64,000 bases of DNA from Callaeas wilsoni. Taxonomy: Eukaryota > Chordata > Aves > Passeriformes > Callaeidae. The stretch covers positions 62,001-126,000 of the forward strand of contig VWPU01008489.1 in assembly GCA_013398955.1 (NCBI GenBank), in the 5' to 3' direction. Below the pieces are notes generated by a model, which was not told the DNA's origin, made no database searches, and saw only the letters and a list, made by a program, of their open reading frames with translations. The first letter of the stretch is position 1. Every line of letters starts with the position of its first letter. Shown here piece after piece: positions 24,601-36,920 of this stretch. The position numbers were made by a program, and so were the translations under genes.

Positions 24601-26754
24601 GTGTCTCTCTCTGACCAGTCTCGTGCCAGTAAAAACTGATAGAATGTTTGCAATGAATGTCAATGAATAAAAGTTGAAACACTACGTTGTGCTGCTAACC
24701 CCAAGTATTGAAGACTTGCGATTCAGGCTCTCTCCTCATCTTCTTTATTGCAAGTTTTAAAAAGCACCACATTTTAAAAGTAGGAAGTGCTGTGGTTCTT
24801 CTGCATTTGGAAATATTAAGCATTGCATTTTAAGGTTTTCAGTGTGGAAGAGGGCTAGCGAAAACTGTCTTTGTTATTGTTGGTTTTGTTCCCAGAGACG
24901 GAAAAAAAAGCTGAGATTTGCCCTTTCCATGTAATTGCAGGAGCTGGTGCCTTAAAATAAACATGTGCTATGAGATTAATGATAAAATCATTGGATCTTG
25001 CAAGAGTACAATATCTTGCAAACTGTGGCATTCGCGTGTAGACACTATGACTGAAGGCTGGTGATTCACCTATGAGAATTTCCAAGAAAGCAACTAAATT
25101 AAGATGAAAGGAAATCTTATTCCAAAAGTCTCCTGGTAAAGTGGCTGTTATTGAGCTGCTGCTGTGCAGTGATATGGCAGATGCTGACAGAGGTCAGAAA
25201 CATCTTCTGTATCTGTCTGCTCAGTTTGAGGACCGCTTAAAGCAGCTCAGCTCTGGCTGAATCTTAGAGCAGACTTTGTATTAGTTGCGAAACCATTCTT
25301 TAGGCAGCACGCTGCAGCTCAGAAGAGCTCAGGAAATGTGTTTAATCTACTTAAAATCTGGACATTATTAAATATTATTACCACCATTTCGTTTGATTGG
25401 AAAACTGAAGTGGACTGGTATTGATATAACAAGTGGTAGTAAGGGGATTAGAATGCAAAATAGAGCCAACCCTGAAGTTCTATGTCCAAGTTAATGTTTA
25501 TAATTAAAGCTGAGTTTTGGCACAGTGCTGTTGAAAAATTGGGACTCTGCATAGTTTTTGTGCAGCCCACTCTCTAGTTATACAAATGAACACCTCCTCT
25601 TTGTTTTCAAATAGCCTGAATTTCTGATCTGTTCTTCCCTCGACAGTCACTGCCACCAATCAGAGCTGAAAACATCCATGCAAGTAGCTGATTCTGTCCA
25701 CCTCGTCAGAAGTATTTGCAAGTCCTTGTCCAAGCAATAAATTAGGAGCTACTTTTTAATGTAAAATGCCTTTCTCCAACATGAGGGAGAGCTGTTAAAA
25801 GATGTTACATAACCTCTACCCATAAATAAACTCATCTGAAAAAAAACAGATTTAGAAAGAAATTTAGTTTATGTAAATTAAAACCAAGAAAAAGAATAAG
25901 ACACATTTGGTGACTGAAGGACAAAGACTTAACAAAATGAAATTTAAATGATATGGATTTATAGAAAGGATGGAGGTGAAGGTTAAATTTAAATTCAAGT
26001 TATGAAGGGCTTCTGTTGCCTGTAATATTCTGATTCTTTATATAATTAAACAAAGCACAAAGAACTGGTTTTATAGCTCAATCTTTATTTTTAAATTATG
26101 TAAAATCACCTAGAAAAAATTATTTTACCAGAAAAATAATAGAAAAAGTCTAATCATGAATTTTTTTTTATTTTTGAGAAAATGTGTCAGCACTAAATGA
26201 CCTAGTAAAAGACAAAAGGACCTACAATTTCATGTTTTAAAGATTTTTGAAGCAGAATTCAGAAACCACTGAGGTACAAACCTACATCTTGGAGAGTAAA
26301 AGAAAACGGACATCAATATATAGGTTGAATTTATGTGCAGCTTCTCAAAGCACAGCAAGCAGGGAAGGCTGAGAGCAGACACACAACCTACATTCTTGAG
26401 CAACTTTATTCCAGTAGTAGAACGACTGTATTCGAGATGCCTAAACCTCAAGGCTGATGGAGTTCTGAGAACTGCAACTCAAGTGTCTTTAGCCCTTTTT
26501 GAATAAGGCAGCAAAACACTAATGCTTCTATAATGTCCAACACTGTAGAGAGATGTGCTAGACAAGTAAAAATTCTTACTTGGACACAGGTTTTTAATTC
26601 CATTAATTAATGCTTAAATGAAACAAAAATCCACCCTTCTGATATGGAATATATAGAGTTTCAAACACTTTATGTGCAAATATTGTCCCTTAATATCTTT
26701 AAAATAAAATCAGAGTCTTAAATGTAAAACCACATTTAGACACCACATTAGACA
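24601..26754. other. Non-coding stretch, nothing recognised
   Basis: AT-rich, with short T- and A-runs (T9 near 26,160). No credible open frame or repeat family. Confidence 0.5.
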
Positions 26755-27163
26755 GGCCAAAAATTATTAAGCAACTGGCTGAAAGAAAAAATGCTAATAA
26801 TAGAAATTCCTTCCAGAAAATTCAAAGAAAAAAGCCTTTCAAAAAGAAGCTGTGAATGTTGGATGATCTTGATATAAAAGGACCTGTCTAGGAAAATCTC
26901 AATCACTGCGAGAAGCAAAATGAATTCCTTGCACTAGTATTCATTACAGAAAAGACTGTACACACAAATTGTTCTTTACTGAAGAAGGATCTGAAGAGCT
27001 ATGTCCAGCTGAAACACGAGATGGAGAAGCCTGTTTTGTAGTGATAAATTAAGGAAGAAAATTTTTTCAGTACCTAAATGGTATTTCCAAGAGTGTCAAA
27101 GATAGGAAAAACCTATACTGTTAATTGAGAAGTGTTAATTACTGCTTAAATTTGCTTCAATAC
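26755..27163 (+). mobile_element. Ancient CR1-like LINE, left part (interrupted by an LTR)
   Basis: Matches the CR1 ORF2 linker that precedes the reverse transcriptase. The blocks are TTGGATGATC (about 26,859), AAGCAAAATGAATTCCTTGC (about 26,913), GTATTCATTACAGAA (about 26,937), GTGATAAATTAA (about 27,040), CCAAGAGTGTCAAAG (about 27,088) and TACTGCTTAAATTTGCTTC (about 27,140). The match runs directly up to the LTR at 27,164 and resumes beyond it at 27,716, so the two parts were once contiguous. Many indels and stops show long decay. The 5' edge before about 26,850 is weakly supported. Confidence 0.75.
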
Positions 27164-27715
27164 TGTTGTGGTTTAGGAATGACAGTCCCCAATTTAGTGC
27201 TGTTCCTTCTCCCCGAAACTCTCCCAAAACCAGATGCTGCTCAGTCTCCCCACCCTCCCTCCTTTCCTGCTGAGAATTGAAGGCACAAAAAGGCAAAAAC
27301 TATGGGTTGAGATAAGAATAATTTACTGGAAACAGCAGTGAGGTAAGAAAATGAACAGTAACAGCAACAATATCAATAATGAAAGGTATAAGACAAAGAA
27401 ATTATGTATATGGAAAGCCCAGGACAAATACCGACCAGCTCTTCCCCACCACAACATGTTTTCTCCTGACTGGAGAAAGGAACACCTTTCTTATGAGAAA
27501 TGAGAGCCTCTTTCCCTCAGACCTTGGCAATGCCGTAAGATGGTGTCAAAGAGCAGCCGTGTACTGGTCACAGCCGCTTGGCACATTCACTGCAGCCCAG
27601 AACCCCTGGGAGCAAGAGATCTGCTCAGCCTCCCTGGATGCTGGGAATAGAGGTGTGTGCCACTGCACCTGGCTACTGTAAAAAGATTATCTCTGTCCTG
27701 GGCGGAACTAGAACA
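27164..27715 (-). mobile_element. ERVL-type solo LTR inserted in an ancient CR1
   Basis: The plus-strand sequence begins TGTTGTGGTTTAGGAATGAC and ends in ACTAGAACA, giving TG...CA ends over 552 bases. The 'GGTTGAGATAAGAATAATTT' block and the TGTGGTTTA terminus match avian ERVL LTRs as I remember them. In those the sense direction is the complement of this strand, hence the minus call. Flanks AATAC (27,159-27,163) and GGTAC (27,716-27,720) agree at 3 of 5 bases, consistent with the 5-bp target duplication of ERVL after decay. No internal proviral sequence, primer-binding site or second LTR is present, so it is a solo LTR left by recombination. Open frames inside it (100 and 72 codons, plus) are incidental. 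Confidence 0.8.
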
Positions 27716-28225
27716 GGTACTGAGAGAACACGACACCAATCTTTGCTATCCCATCAGATACTCAACAGAATTCTATTTCTAGATGTCTTTATGTAAGCCT
27801 AGATAAATTGATAGAGAACATATTGGAATATGATACTTGGATATGATGCTCTGGGGAAGAGTTGTTAAGTTTTGCAGATGTAGAAATTATTTGCAAGAGC
27901 AATAATGTTCTTTGAAAGAATGGCGAATTACCATGTGAATAAGGGTAAATCCAGCTCGTGTAGTGTAGCTGGACTTTCCCTTCAGCTGTGCCCTTACAGA
28001 GTAAAAGGGAAGGACTTGTCATATAGTGGCGACTGAGTGACTACTGCTTAAGTGATAAGAAACAAAGGGTAGGAATAAGTGGTCATTTTTTTCCTGTGAG
28101 GAATGTTAGGAGTATTCTCCCTCAGGTCTCTGTATTGATCCCTTCACTGCTAAAATGGTCAGGAGGACGGCCAAGTACCAGTGTGACAGTTAGCAGGTGA
28201 CATGGAATTATTTTAGAAGAACAGT
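27716..28225 (+). mobile_element. Ancient CR1-like LINE, right part (continuation after the LTR)
   Basis: Resumes the CR1 ORF2 match: ACACGACACCAATCTTT (about 27,728; CR1 'TGTGACACCAATTTTT'), then GTGAATAAGGGTAAATCCAG (about 27,934), the motif A region with V-stop-L-D-F at 27,963-27,977 (CR1 VYLDF), GATAAGAAACAAAGGGTAGG (about 28,054), CCTCAGGTCTCTGTATTG (about 28,121) and GGTGACATGGAATTATTT (about 28,196). It thus covers reverse transcriptase motifs A to about C. The stop inside motif A and numerous indels mean no activity. Similarity fades beyond about 28,225. Confidence 0.75.
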
Positions 28226-29921
28226 AGACACAGTGGGACTAGTAGGCACAGGACTACCTTGTATCTGCCAGAGTTTGAGTAAATATACACATGTTTAATT
28301 TCTGTGATATAGTTCAGTTCTTTAAGGTGCAACAATTTGGTCATAGGTGTGAATCCTCTATTTTCACGAGCTCCGAGACAAAAGAATTACAGCAGGATAA
28401 TCATTATTTCAGTACTCCCCCTGAAATGTTAGCATACAGCAGTGTAAAACCAGGTATCTGGAGCAGTTTAAACAGGAGTTACAGGACATTTTTGTTTTTC
28501 TTAAAAAAAGAACATGTGTTTTGTTCTCTCATAGGCTGTATTCAATGCAGAGGTTACAACAGGATAAACAGGAGGAAAAAATCATATTATGAATCTAACA
28601 AAAGTGTTTAAGCAGATAATTTCTTAAAACTACGAAGAAGTAAGGAATAAAGTGATCTGAAAGGCATCTTGTTTTCTTGAAAATGTTGCTATGTGAACAT
28701 AGGAAAAATTGAGTTAAATACCTTGGGAATTAACATGGAGCTTGTGAGTTTTCTGACATATTACCCTCATGCATGGAATCTCTATTTTCAAGGGAGATTT
28801 GATTACAAACATGTTTTATAACACAAATGTAACTCCCTGGTAACTCTTAAAAGTAAAATAAAAATTTATATGCATCTATTTACTTCTCCAGAAAAGCATA
28901 GAAGACTAGTGGGCTAATGACTAGCGTTCTTAAGGAGACAGATAACTAAATAATGACAATGGAAAATTGTGTTAATTTTTGAAGACCATGTTAAGAGAAA
29001 AAATATTCACCAACTATTATTGAGACAAATGTATACAATGATATATTAGACCTTGGAGATGAAAGGCCAATAAAAATTCCGCACATGGATACAGAAAAGA
29101 ATTTAATCCGAAAAGAAACATCCAACAAAAAATCTCAAGCTGACAGAGGTTTTCCACTGCCTGGCTATAGGAGCTCCACCCTGAGAGCTCCATTTCCAGT
29201 TCCTTTCTCACAGCCTCTCACCGAGTGCAATGCCACCAGTGGAAGCGAGAAACCACAACAATCAATCCTACAAGCTTTCACTTTTAGCACCTGTAGTCCC
29301 AAAAAATGTGACAAAGAGAAGAATCTCCCAATAATGGTTGAAGCTGAGCTCTTAAAATTGTTTTTACACTTTGCATTCAAACTCAAGATTATGGTGCATT
29401 CAAGGGCAATTTGCACGCTATTAAGTATTCTTAATTCAATACTGTGGCTGGCTTTCACGTGGTTTATCACAGGGATAGGTATATTTCACTGTCCTTACAT
29501 CAGTTTGAGCTGGGTATAATTTCCTTCTTATATTACTAAATAATCCCTCCCATCATGAAAGCTTGTTAGTGATGTGCATGAATGGTGGATGAGCCCATGA
29601 GCTATGTACAAATCTAGAGCTTCCTGCCCTCCTGGGTGTCATGTCTGGGCAACCTGGTGTGCAAGCTGAGCCTACCTGTGCATACAGACCTGTCTGGAGT
29701 ACTGCTAAATCTTAAACTCTTTTTCAGCTTATATCAGTTTAGCACGGCTAAAGCACAAGCACAAAGCAGTTCTGTAGCCAAAAATGTGGGAAACAAAATT
29801 ATGTGTAGAAAGTAATGTGTTCACTTCTAACTGGATTTATGCAAACCCATGCAAAACCTATGTTATGTCTACTGACACTGTGGAAAAAAGACAAAAATAC
29901 ACTCCAGCTGTCTCATAAGTT
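28226..29921. other. Non-coding stretch, nothing recognised
   Basis: Holds the longest open frame of the window (144 codons, 29,085-29,519, plus), overlapped on the minus strand by frames of 64 and 101 codons. The translated sequence is not low-complexity but shows no domain, and no splice or start context supports it. Confidence 0.45.
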
Positions 29922-30006
29922 CAGGGCCAAAGCCTCTCCTTCTATTCTGACACAAATGTCATCCACTGAGGTTAATGGGACAGGGGTGCTTACACTATAG
30001 GGTCCC
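29922..30006. repeat. Possible remnant of an old amniote repeat
   Basis: The phrases CAGGGCCAAAGCCT and CCACTGAGGTTAATGGGACAG, with GGGTGCTTACAC, match the order of a common ancient amniote repeat remembered as 'GGCCAAATCCT...CCATTGACTTCAATGGGA'. The core CCACTGAGGTTAATGGGA is the usual decayed form. Assignment is by memory. Confidence 0.42.
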
Positions 30007-33000
30007 TAATTGTTTCTTGGCGGGCTAGCACTTGCTATCAGTACACATACAGACGGTATTAAAATAGATGTGTCCTATCAGTATGATCAGCTAAACGATA
30101 AACAATACCCTGGCATTAGCTCCGAATGCAGAAAGAGATCTTAGTGTGCAATCAGGGAAAGTAATTGTTAGAAATGTAACGATTGCACGTAGCTCCTTGA
30201 TGAATTACTGAGCCTCAAGAACAAGCCTAGTATGATTTTATGGGCTGTAAGCCAGCAATCAGGTAGCAAGACTGAAAGTCCTTCTGAAAGTTTTAAGTGA
30301 CTTTAGGCCTTCAGATGAAGATGAATTATTTGTTATGCTGTTTCCATGCATCTTTGTGGATAGCTTTTGCTTTTTAGGTTCTGAAATTAACAATTCAGCT
30401 ATTAGTGTCAACACGCATCCTACTAAACCAACACATAGCTTATCAGAAAAGGTGCGCCATATTAGAATCAACTGAATGACTTTTATAGGGTGATTTCTCT
30501 AATAGCTCTGAGATCATTGCACGAAAGCATGAGATAATGCCACAGCTACAGTAAACTGCAAAGTCTCTGCACTGAATGTAGTGCAATCCATTAAAAACCC
30601 AGCAAAATACTGCAGAGTCACTGATAATACAAATAATACACAGGTCAGCTTAGATCTTTGCTAGACATGAGTTTTCCTCAATTCATAATTAAGCATGTAA
30701 AGACTTTTGGAGTTTTGTATGAGCTCTAATTTTACCTTTGTGATAAAATCCATCAATGTATATTGCTCAATTTTGCTTATGACAAAAAAGAAAATTTTCA
30801 AGAAGTGTAACTGAGGTATCCATGAAAGAAAATAAACACCTGTCAAATTTATTACAGTCATTTAATCACCCAAAAAACTCTCAAGGTGCAGGTATTTTAT
30901 GGGTTCCTTCACTTCTAGCAAGATGGCCATCTTATCGGTAGAGTAATTGCTCTTTTTTTGTCTTCTTCTATCTTTTCAGCAATGTTTTCAGGGCTTTCCC
31001 TGAAAGGCAGAAGCAGAATACCTATGCCAAGCTATTGCAATATCCTTATTACAGATTAGACAAGTCTACTTTTCTCTATGGAAATACTAGCTTTTGGCCA
31101 AATTCAGTTGGAATTATGATCAATCTGAAGTACAATTCCTTTTTTTCACACTTAGTTCCAGGCTATGACCTCATTAGGATATATCATATGTAATCAGAGA
31201 GAGATGAATGTTGAGCAATAGCTCTGGCATTCAAATCTATGAAAATCATCTGTTAGTCTGATACTCTCATGCAGACTGCTCAAACTCTCTCACAGATGTC
31301 GTTCTTTACATCAGGATATACACATCAGTTTATATTTTGACTTTATTTAAAAGTCCGGATTTCTGAGGTCTCTCTTTACATCCTGTTTCAGCGAATGGAA
31401 ATAGTTTGTCGGCGCAGTGGTCTCAGTTTCTTCCACTTCCTCACTCACCACTGAATGTGAGATGTTGAGCTGGCATTAAGTGTCTAACTCATGACTGCTC
31501 TGCAGCTGCTTCCTTCCTATGGATCTGGGCTGCTGCTGCTCTGGTAGGCTGAGTGCCTGAATCCCTTCCCCTTCCCTCAGCAGAGCTTGAGGACGTGCTG
31601 CCACTGAGATGGATGGATTAACTGGGGAGAAGAGTGTGGCTGGACTCATTAGATCCTGTGGATGAGGATTCCTATGGATGAGAATTTTAGATTGGTTTTG
31701 CTGTCCTGGCAGCCATGGATTGCCAGGGCAACAAGCAGCCACACTGGCTATAAACACTGCTGAATGCTGCCAGCTTGGTATGTATCACCCTGATTTAGTG
31801 CCAGAGGAGGAACCATTTCTAAAACAGAGGAATTTTGTTTAATGTTTTATGAGTGTTCCTTCTTTTCAAATTTTTTTAAAGTTCTCATGTGTAAATCCTT
31901 CTATACTGGAACAGAGCAAATGAATTTGTTAGGATTATTCCAGTGGGTCAACAAGATAGGACCTTAAAACTATAAGAAATGAACCATTCCCTCCAAAACT
32001 CTCTAAGAACTTCTGAGAATGAAATATTCACCCTGTCATACACCACTAACAGCCACACCACTGCATGGGCCTGTGCTGTCTTCAAAACTTGACAGGGAAG
32101 GGCATTGATAAAAATCATGCAGCAGAGGAAAGCCTGCACCATAAATACAGTCTAATCTGGAAAGGAAATTACTGGGTCTAGTCCTAGAGGGCTCAGCAAA
32201 CAAAACTTCCACCAAAGTTACAAAGAAAACCCTTTTTTTCCCAAATGGGCATGCCTCTTTAGATCAGCAAAAATGTGTCTCTGAACATGTAAATGATATA
32301 GTCATCATGCTCATCCTACATACTACTGGGCAGAATATACGTAACAGAAATTTAAGTAAGGGGAATAAAATATTTTAGAACATTTCTTTTTTAATTTTTT
32401 TTTCTCTTTCATGGTAAAAAGCTGTGATTTCATGTGAAAAAAAAATCAGAAGATTAGTGGAAAATGAAATCTTTCTGAAGAGGAGATATTAGTTAAGCTT
32501 AGCATGGGTGCCTGACGTTTGGCTTACATGATACAAAAGGACAGAGAACTCCAATTAGGATTTAAGTTGACTTTTTAAAGTGTTACAGAAGTCTAATGAC
32601 TACTCTGCATAAATTACTTCCAGATGCTGACCTTCTTGAAAATGATGATTGGAATAATCCCATGTTTTAATCAGCACTTGTAAGAGGTGAGGCATCTCCA
32701 AAATTTGTTTCGAGAAATGCAAATATATGATTTTTTTTAATGTGGAAGGGAAATGCAATAAAAGCTAAATTTTTCATGAGCAGTTTTCTTGCAATAGTAT
32801 TCTGTAGGGCTTTTTACATCCTAGAGAAATATTTGGTCTAGTTTTTGGGGTCATAAAGTAGAGTAAAAACCCCAAAAAACCAAGCATAACTCCTTAGAGC
32901 TGTGGTTTTCAATTTACAGAGACGAAGAATGAAAACAACGAATTTGCAAATATTTTGTTATTCCCTTTGTTTCACAAATCACTTCTTGCCATGAACCAAA

Positions 33001-34113
33001 CAAACTCAGTTCCAGAGCACAGGCCTTCGATGTGCTGAGCTCATCTACAACAGGCCTTGTTGGGAGAACTTTACCAATTACAATGTTGCTTCTGATCGAT
33101 GTCCTGCAAGTGCAGTTGACTGATTTCTTCAGAGATTGGGAACCAGATATGAGAATGATATGCATAACAAACAACCCCAGAAAAACAATGTTTATCATAA
33201 TCAAAGAGTAAAATCACCATTTGAAGGTTGTATCTGTTCCAAGGCAGTTTTTAGAGGCCAACAACACTGAGGTGCTTAGGATGCTAGGGAATAAAGGGTT
33301 CCTTGCTTGTGAAGGGACTTATTTCTCATTTTTCATTTCTGTTTGTAATCGCTGTCATTTTTGTTTCTCATGCTTTGGATAAAAAAGGTGACTTTTATAT
33401 TTATTAGAACTGGGTTTCAATAAACATTATGCAATATGGTAGACCGGGGAATGATTTATTGATAATTTGTCACTTATATTTATGGAAGTGTAGACCCTGG
33501 AGCCCTAGGGCTGGTAAATCATATTATGCAGCTACAAATGTTTTTTTATTCTTTGCTGCCAAAAGTGCACCATGTAAACTGATTGCCTCACCAAACCCCC
33601 GGGGCCTGATAATGATGCACTTGCTAATACAAAGGCAGGAGGGGTGAGCAGAAGACAACTAATTATAAGTTTATTTTTGTTTCAATATGTTTGCCATTTA
33701 ATCTAGAGTTCCATAAACAACAGATTGATGAAATATAATTAGGAAGAAGATTACTGTTTAATGAGGCAAAAGATTGGGAAAGAATGTAAATGGAGCAGTG
33801 GGCTGTGCAGAGTTTTTAGCTGTTTATTATTGTACAGCTGTAAGGCACTTTCACACAGTTCCCAGATGGAAGCAGCTGTTAGTCCTTCACCATCAGAATA
33901 AAGGAGGTTCATAGTTCATTTTTATCCACTTGTTCCAGCCTAGTAATGCTCACTACAACACTTCACCAAGTCACAACCCTCAGCTACGGCTGAGACTGTC
34001 AGGATGGGCACCCTGTCTTCATTTGCCACTTTGCCATTCACTTATCACATCTGGCAACCTCTCAAGCAACAAGCTGTTCCACTCCTCGTAATATGTTTAT
34101 CTCCCCTGGTGAT
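30007..34113. other. Non-coding stretch, nothing recognised
   Basis: AT-rich apart from a GC-richer patch at 31,480-31,760, which holds a 93-codon minus-strand frame of no recognised family. No credible exon boundaries. Confidence 0.5.
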
Positions 34114-34142
34114 GTCAGCAAAAGTCAGCAAAAGTCAGCAAA
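34114..34142 (+). repeat. Three tandem copies of GTCAGCAAAA
   Basis: Decamer repeated three times in succession (the last copy ends in AA then T). Short local slippage product. Confidence 0.95.
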
Positions 34143-34539
34143 TCTAATATTCATGCTCAAACAGATTTGTTGGTGCTCTTTGTTTATAAGAAAGAGCTCT
34201 GTATCACCCCTGCAGCTGCTTCCTCTTCACCAAGTTTTGTTTTTGTACAGTACTCTTCTGATAGGCCTTGGGAGTAGCACAAAGAATGGGCCCATCTGAC
34301 TTAACAGAGTTGTTTTTTAATATGAAAAAACACCATCCCACATCTCTTTTTTTCCACAGCATCTTATAAAACCTACATTTTCCCCTCAGCTTGACAAGGG
34401 CTCATACACAAGACAGAATATAAAAGGCAAATAAAAGAGGCGTTTCTTTAAAAAGCAGTAACCAGGAAAAAAAAAGTAGACAGACTCTCAAAAATGAATA
34501 CTACAGTAACATTTCTCTTGTAGCACTTAAACAATTCCA

Positions 34540-34625
34540 CATTATGGGCCAAGATATCCACTGCCCTGCACAGGCATTTACATTAGTGCAAAGTGAGTGT
34601 AAATCTTTACTGTTTCAGACAGGTT
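34540..34625. repeat. Possible remnant of an old amniote repeat
   Basis: CTGCACAGGCATTTACATTA and TGCAAAGTGAGTGTAAATC resemble the 'TTTACACCAGTGCAAAGTGAGTGTAAA' phrase of an ancient amniote repeat. Short and uncertain. Confidence 0.33.
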
Positions 34626-36639
34626 GTATGTTATATTTGGTGCCAAGGTATTGCACATGCTACAGGGAATTAGAGAATTTGGTGCTTGTTTTTGTAATAA
34701 TTTATACATTTCACTCTTCTCATTTCACAGTGTTTGGAGCTATCTCAGATAATTTCTATGGCATATTGTGTTTGGGCTTATATAAATTTATATTTCTGAG
34801 GTACGTTATGCGTGATAGTCCTATCAGTTAAGGCAAAGGCAGAGTGTTTATTCCAGGCTGGCGCTAGCCATAATGTTTCTGAACGGTTTCTCAAACTGGG
34901 TGAGGTATTTTCTTCTTCATTAGTTTCTGTTTTGAGATTAGAATTTCTAAAATTTCTTTTACACTACTTCAGCATTTATTCAGATGTTTGGCTAGAGTTT
35001 CACTCCAATTCCATAATTTATTTGTTCCCAGCACAGGATAAATTTGGAGATCTGGGTTTAACTAGGTGGTGACTGTGGCACTTTGTTTTCCACTAATATA
35101 AACCAGTCTGGTTCTAAATCTCTCTCTCTTTTTTTTTTTTTCCTTTTTTAAAGAAAAATACAAGAGTATTGCTTTAAGTATTGAATTAAATTCTGGTATC
35201 TTTATATTATTTTGCTATTGGTTGCCAAAGGATAATTTGCTTCACAGTTTCCAAAACACCTTTCAACATTAATACACATTACATTTAAAAAATTTAACAT
35301 TTAGGAGAATCTCAGGAGTAGAATTATATCCTGATCTGTAAAAAAAATAAAGACACAGCACAAAAAAATTCCAACAGTATAAAGTTGTTTTTTTAGTTGT
35401 TTTAAATTGTACCACTATCAACAGGCCACCCACATGCTTAATCTAGAAGAACCACCTCTAGGCTATGAGAAAGTCTCCGTGGCCCCAGAAAACTTGGCTA
35501 TTTCACTGACGAGGATGCTGGTTAAAGCCAATTATGGTGGAGAATTTTATGTTCCAAACAGCTGTCCAGTTGGAGTTGGGCTAAGACCACCAAGTTATTT
35601 CATGTGTCACAAACATCTGATTGGTTATATAAAGCTGCATATATATTTTTATGAATAGAAGTGGAAGGTTTAATTTGCTTTTGTTTGTGGGGTCTTATTT
35701 ATTGCTTGAAAGTGTTTGGATGCCTGCTGGGTATTAGTGAGAAAGGGTTGCAAAAGCTGCATATATTTCACCTGCAGTTCAGGAACAGAGGTACAGTGTT
35801 GTGGTTAAGGCTAACCAAAGCAGAAAAACTACACTGGAGCAAGATAAGAAAACTGCTGCCAAGGCTGTGGACCAAAACTAAAAACCCAGCGGAAAACTCC
35901 AGCTAGTATTTATGTATGTATTGTGTGTATGGATGTATTTATTTAATATTAAGGAACCATTTATGCTCAAAAATTTTGCCTCCAGTTTAGGTATGCTGCT
36001 ACTTAAAATTACAGCAGTTTAAATTACTTCCTTACCTGCTCTTTAGTGCCTGTTTTCTCCTGTTTGATTAGTTCATGCTCCTACAGCACTTTCCTATGTG
36101 CAGTTTTTACCGTTTCCCCTTTTTAGCCAGTCTGTTTTTTTCATCCTGTGTTTAACATGAAAGCTCTATGCAGCAACTTAGGAGAGAAAAACACTTCTAA
36201 ATCTCAAAATTTTTACTTTTACAGTAAAAGAAAGATGCAATAGCAAAACTGGAAATGCTAGAAAAAGAAGTCAAAGATAGCCTGGGTGTCTGCAACTATG
36301 TGCAAGTTCTAGAAAAAGAGCTTTGCCAGTCTAAAAGTCCCTGGTATCACTTTAAGATACTGACCTCATAATTCCTAAATTCATGGATCACACTCATATT
36401 TCTCATTAGACTAATAACATTACTAAAAGTTTATGATCCAGCCAACATTTCCGAATTTTCTTTTAAAACATTCTAAAGTTTCTAAAGTAAATTGCTTGTC
36501 CATGGCATAGAACTAAAGCTCCCAGAGGTGATATTTGTTATCCACTTCCCAGCTCCATTATACAAAATCAAAAAGGTTTACTGCAAAATATTTGTCTTTA
36601 GTATCAGTACATTCTTAATGTTTGCTCTCTCACAAGACA
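34626..36639. other. Non-coding stretch with a (TC)n/T-rich run
   Basis: A TCTCTCTC run followed by T13 lies at 35,119-35,141. Short open frames of 81-86 codons at 34,812-35,906 lack family resemblance. Confidence 0.5.
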
Positions 36640-36920
36640 TCTCTCCTGCCATCACACTGAATCTTTCTCTTACTTCTTTTCCTTCAGACAGCTTACTTTT
36701 TTCTTCATCTTCTCCGTCCTTCCTTTTACCTTTAAATTACTCCTCTGTTATCACCTGACTCATTCCTGTCTTGTCAGTCTGCTGTTTTCACATCCAAAAT
36801 TTGCTCATGATTTCATAACTATATTATCTACATCTTATTCCTCTTATGTTCTTCCTTTATTCTTACATGTTTTTCTGCTCTGCTCCTTTCCAGTCGCTGA
36901 TGTTGTCTTCCTGCTGTTTA
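36640..36920 (+). other. Pyrimidine-biased segment
   Basis: The plus strand is strongly biased to T and C over nearly 300 bases, with repeated CTT/TCC groups and few G residues. It is not a simple tandem repeat. Such asymmetry may reflect an old polypyrimidine tract or a splice-related region, but no acceptor followed by a credible exon is seen. Confidence 0.55.

Noticed and set aside
27379..27796. Coding frames of 100 and 72 codons
   Set aside because: They lie within or across the ERVL LTR boundary and are incidental.
29085..29519. 144-codon open frame, longest in the window
   Set aside because: No start context, splice signal, domain or family resemblance; overlapped by open frames on the other strand. 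A 64 kb window is expected to contain a few frames of this length by chance.
33429..33647. 72-codon open frame in a GC-richer patch
   Set aside because: No splice sites in register and no family resemblance.
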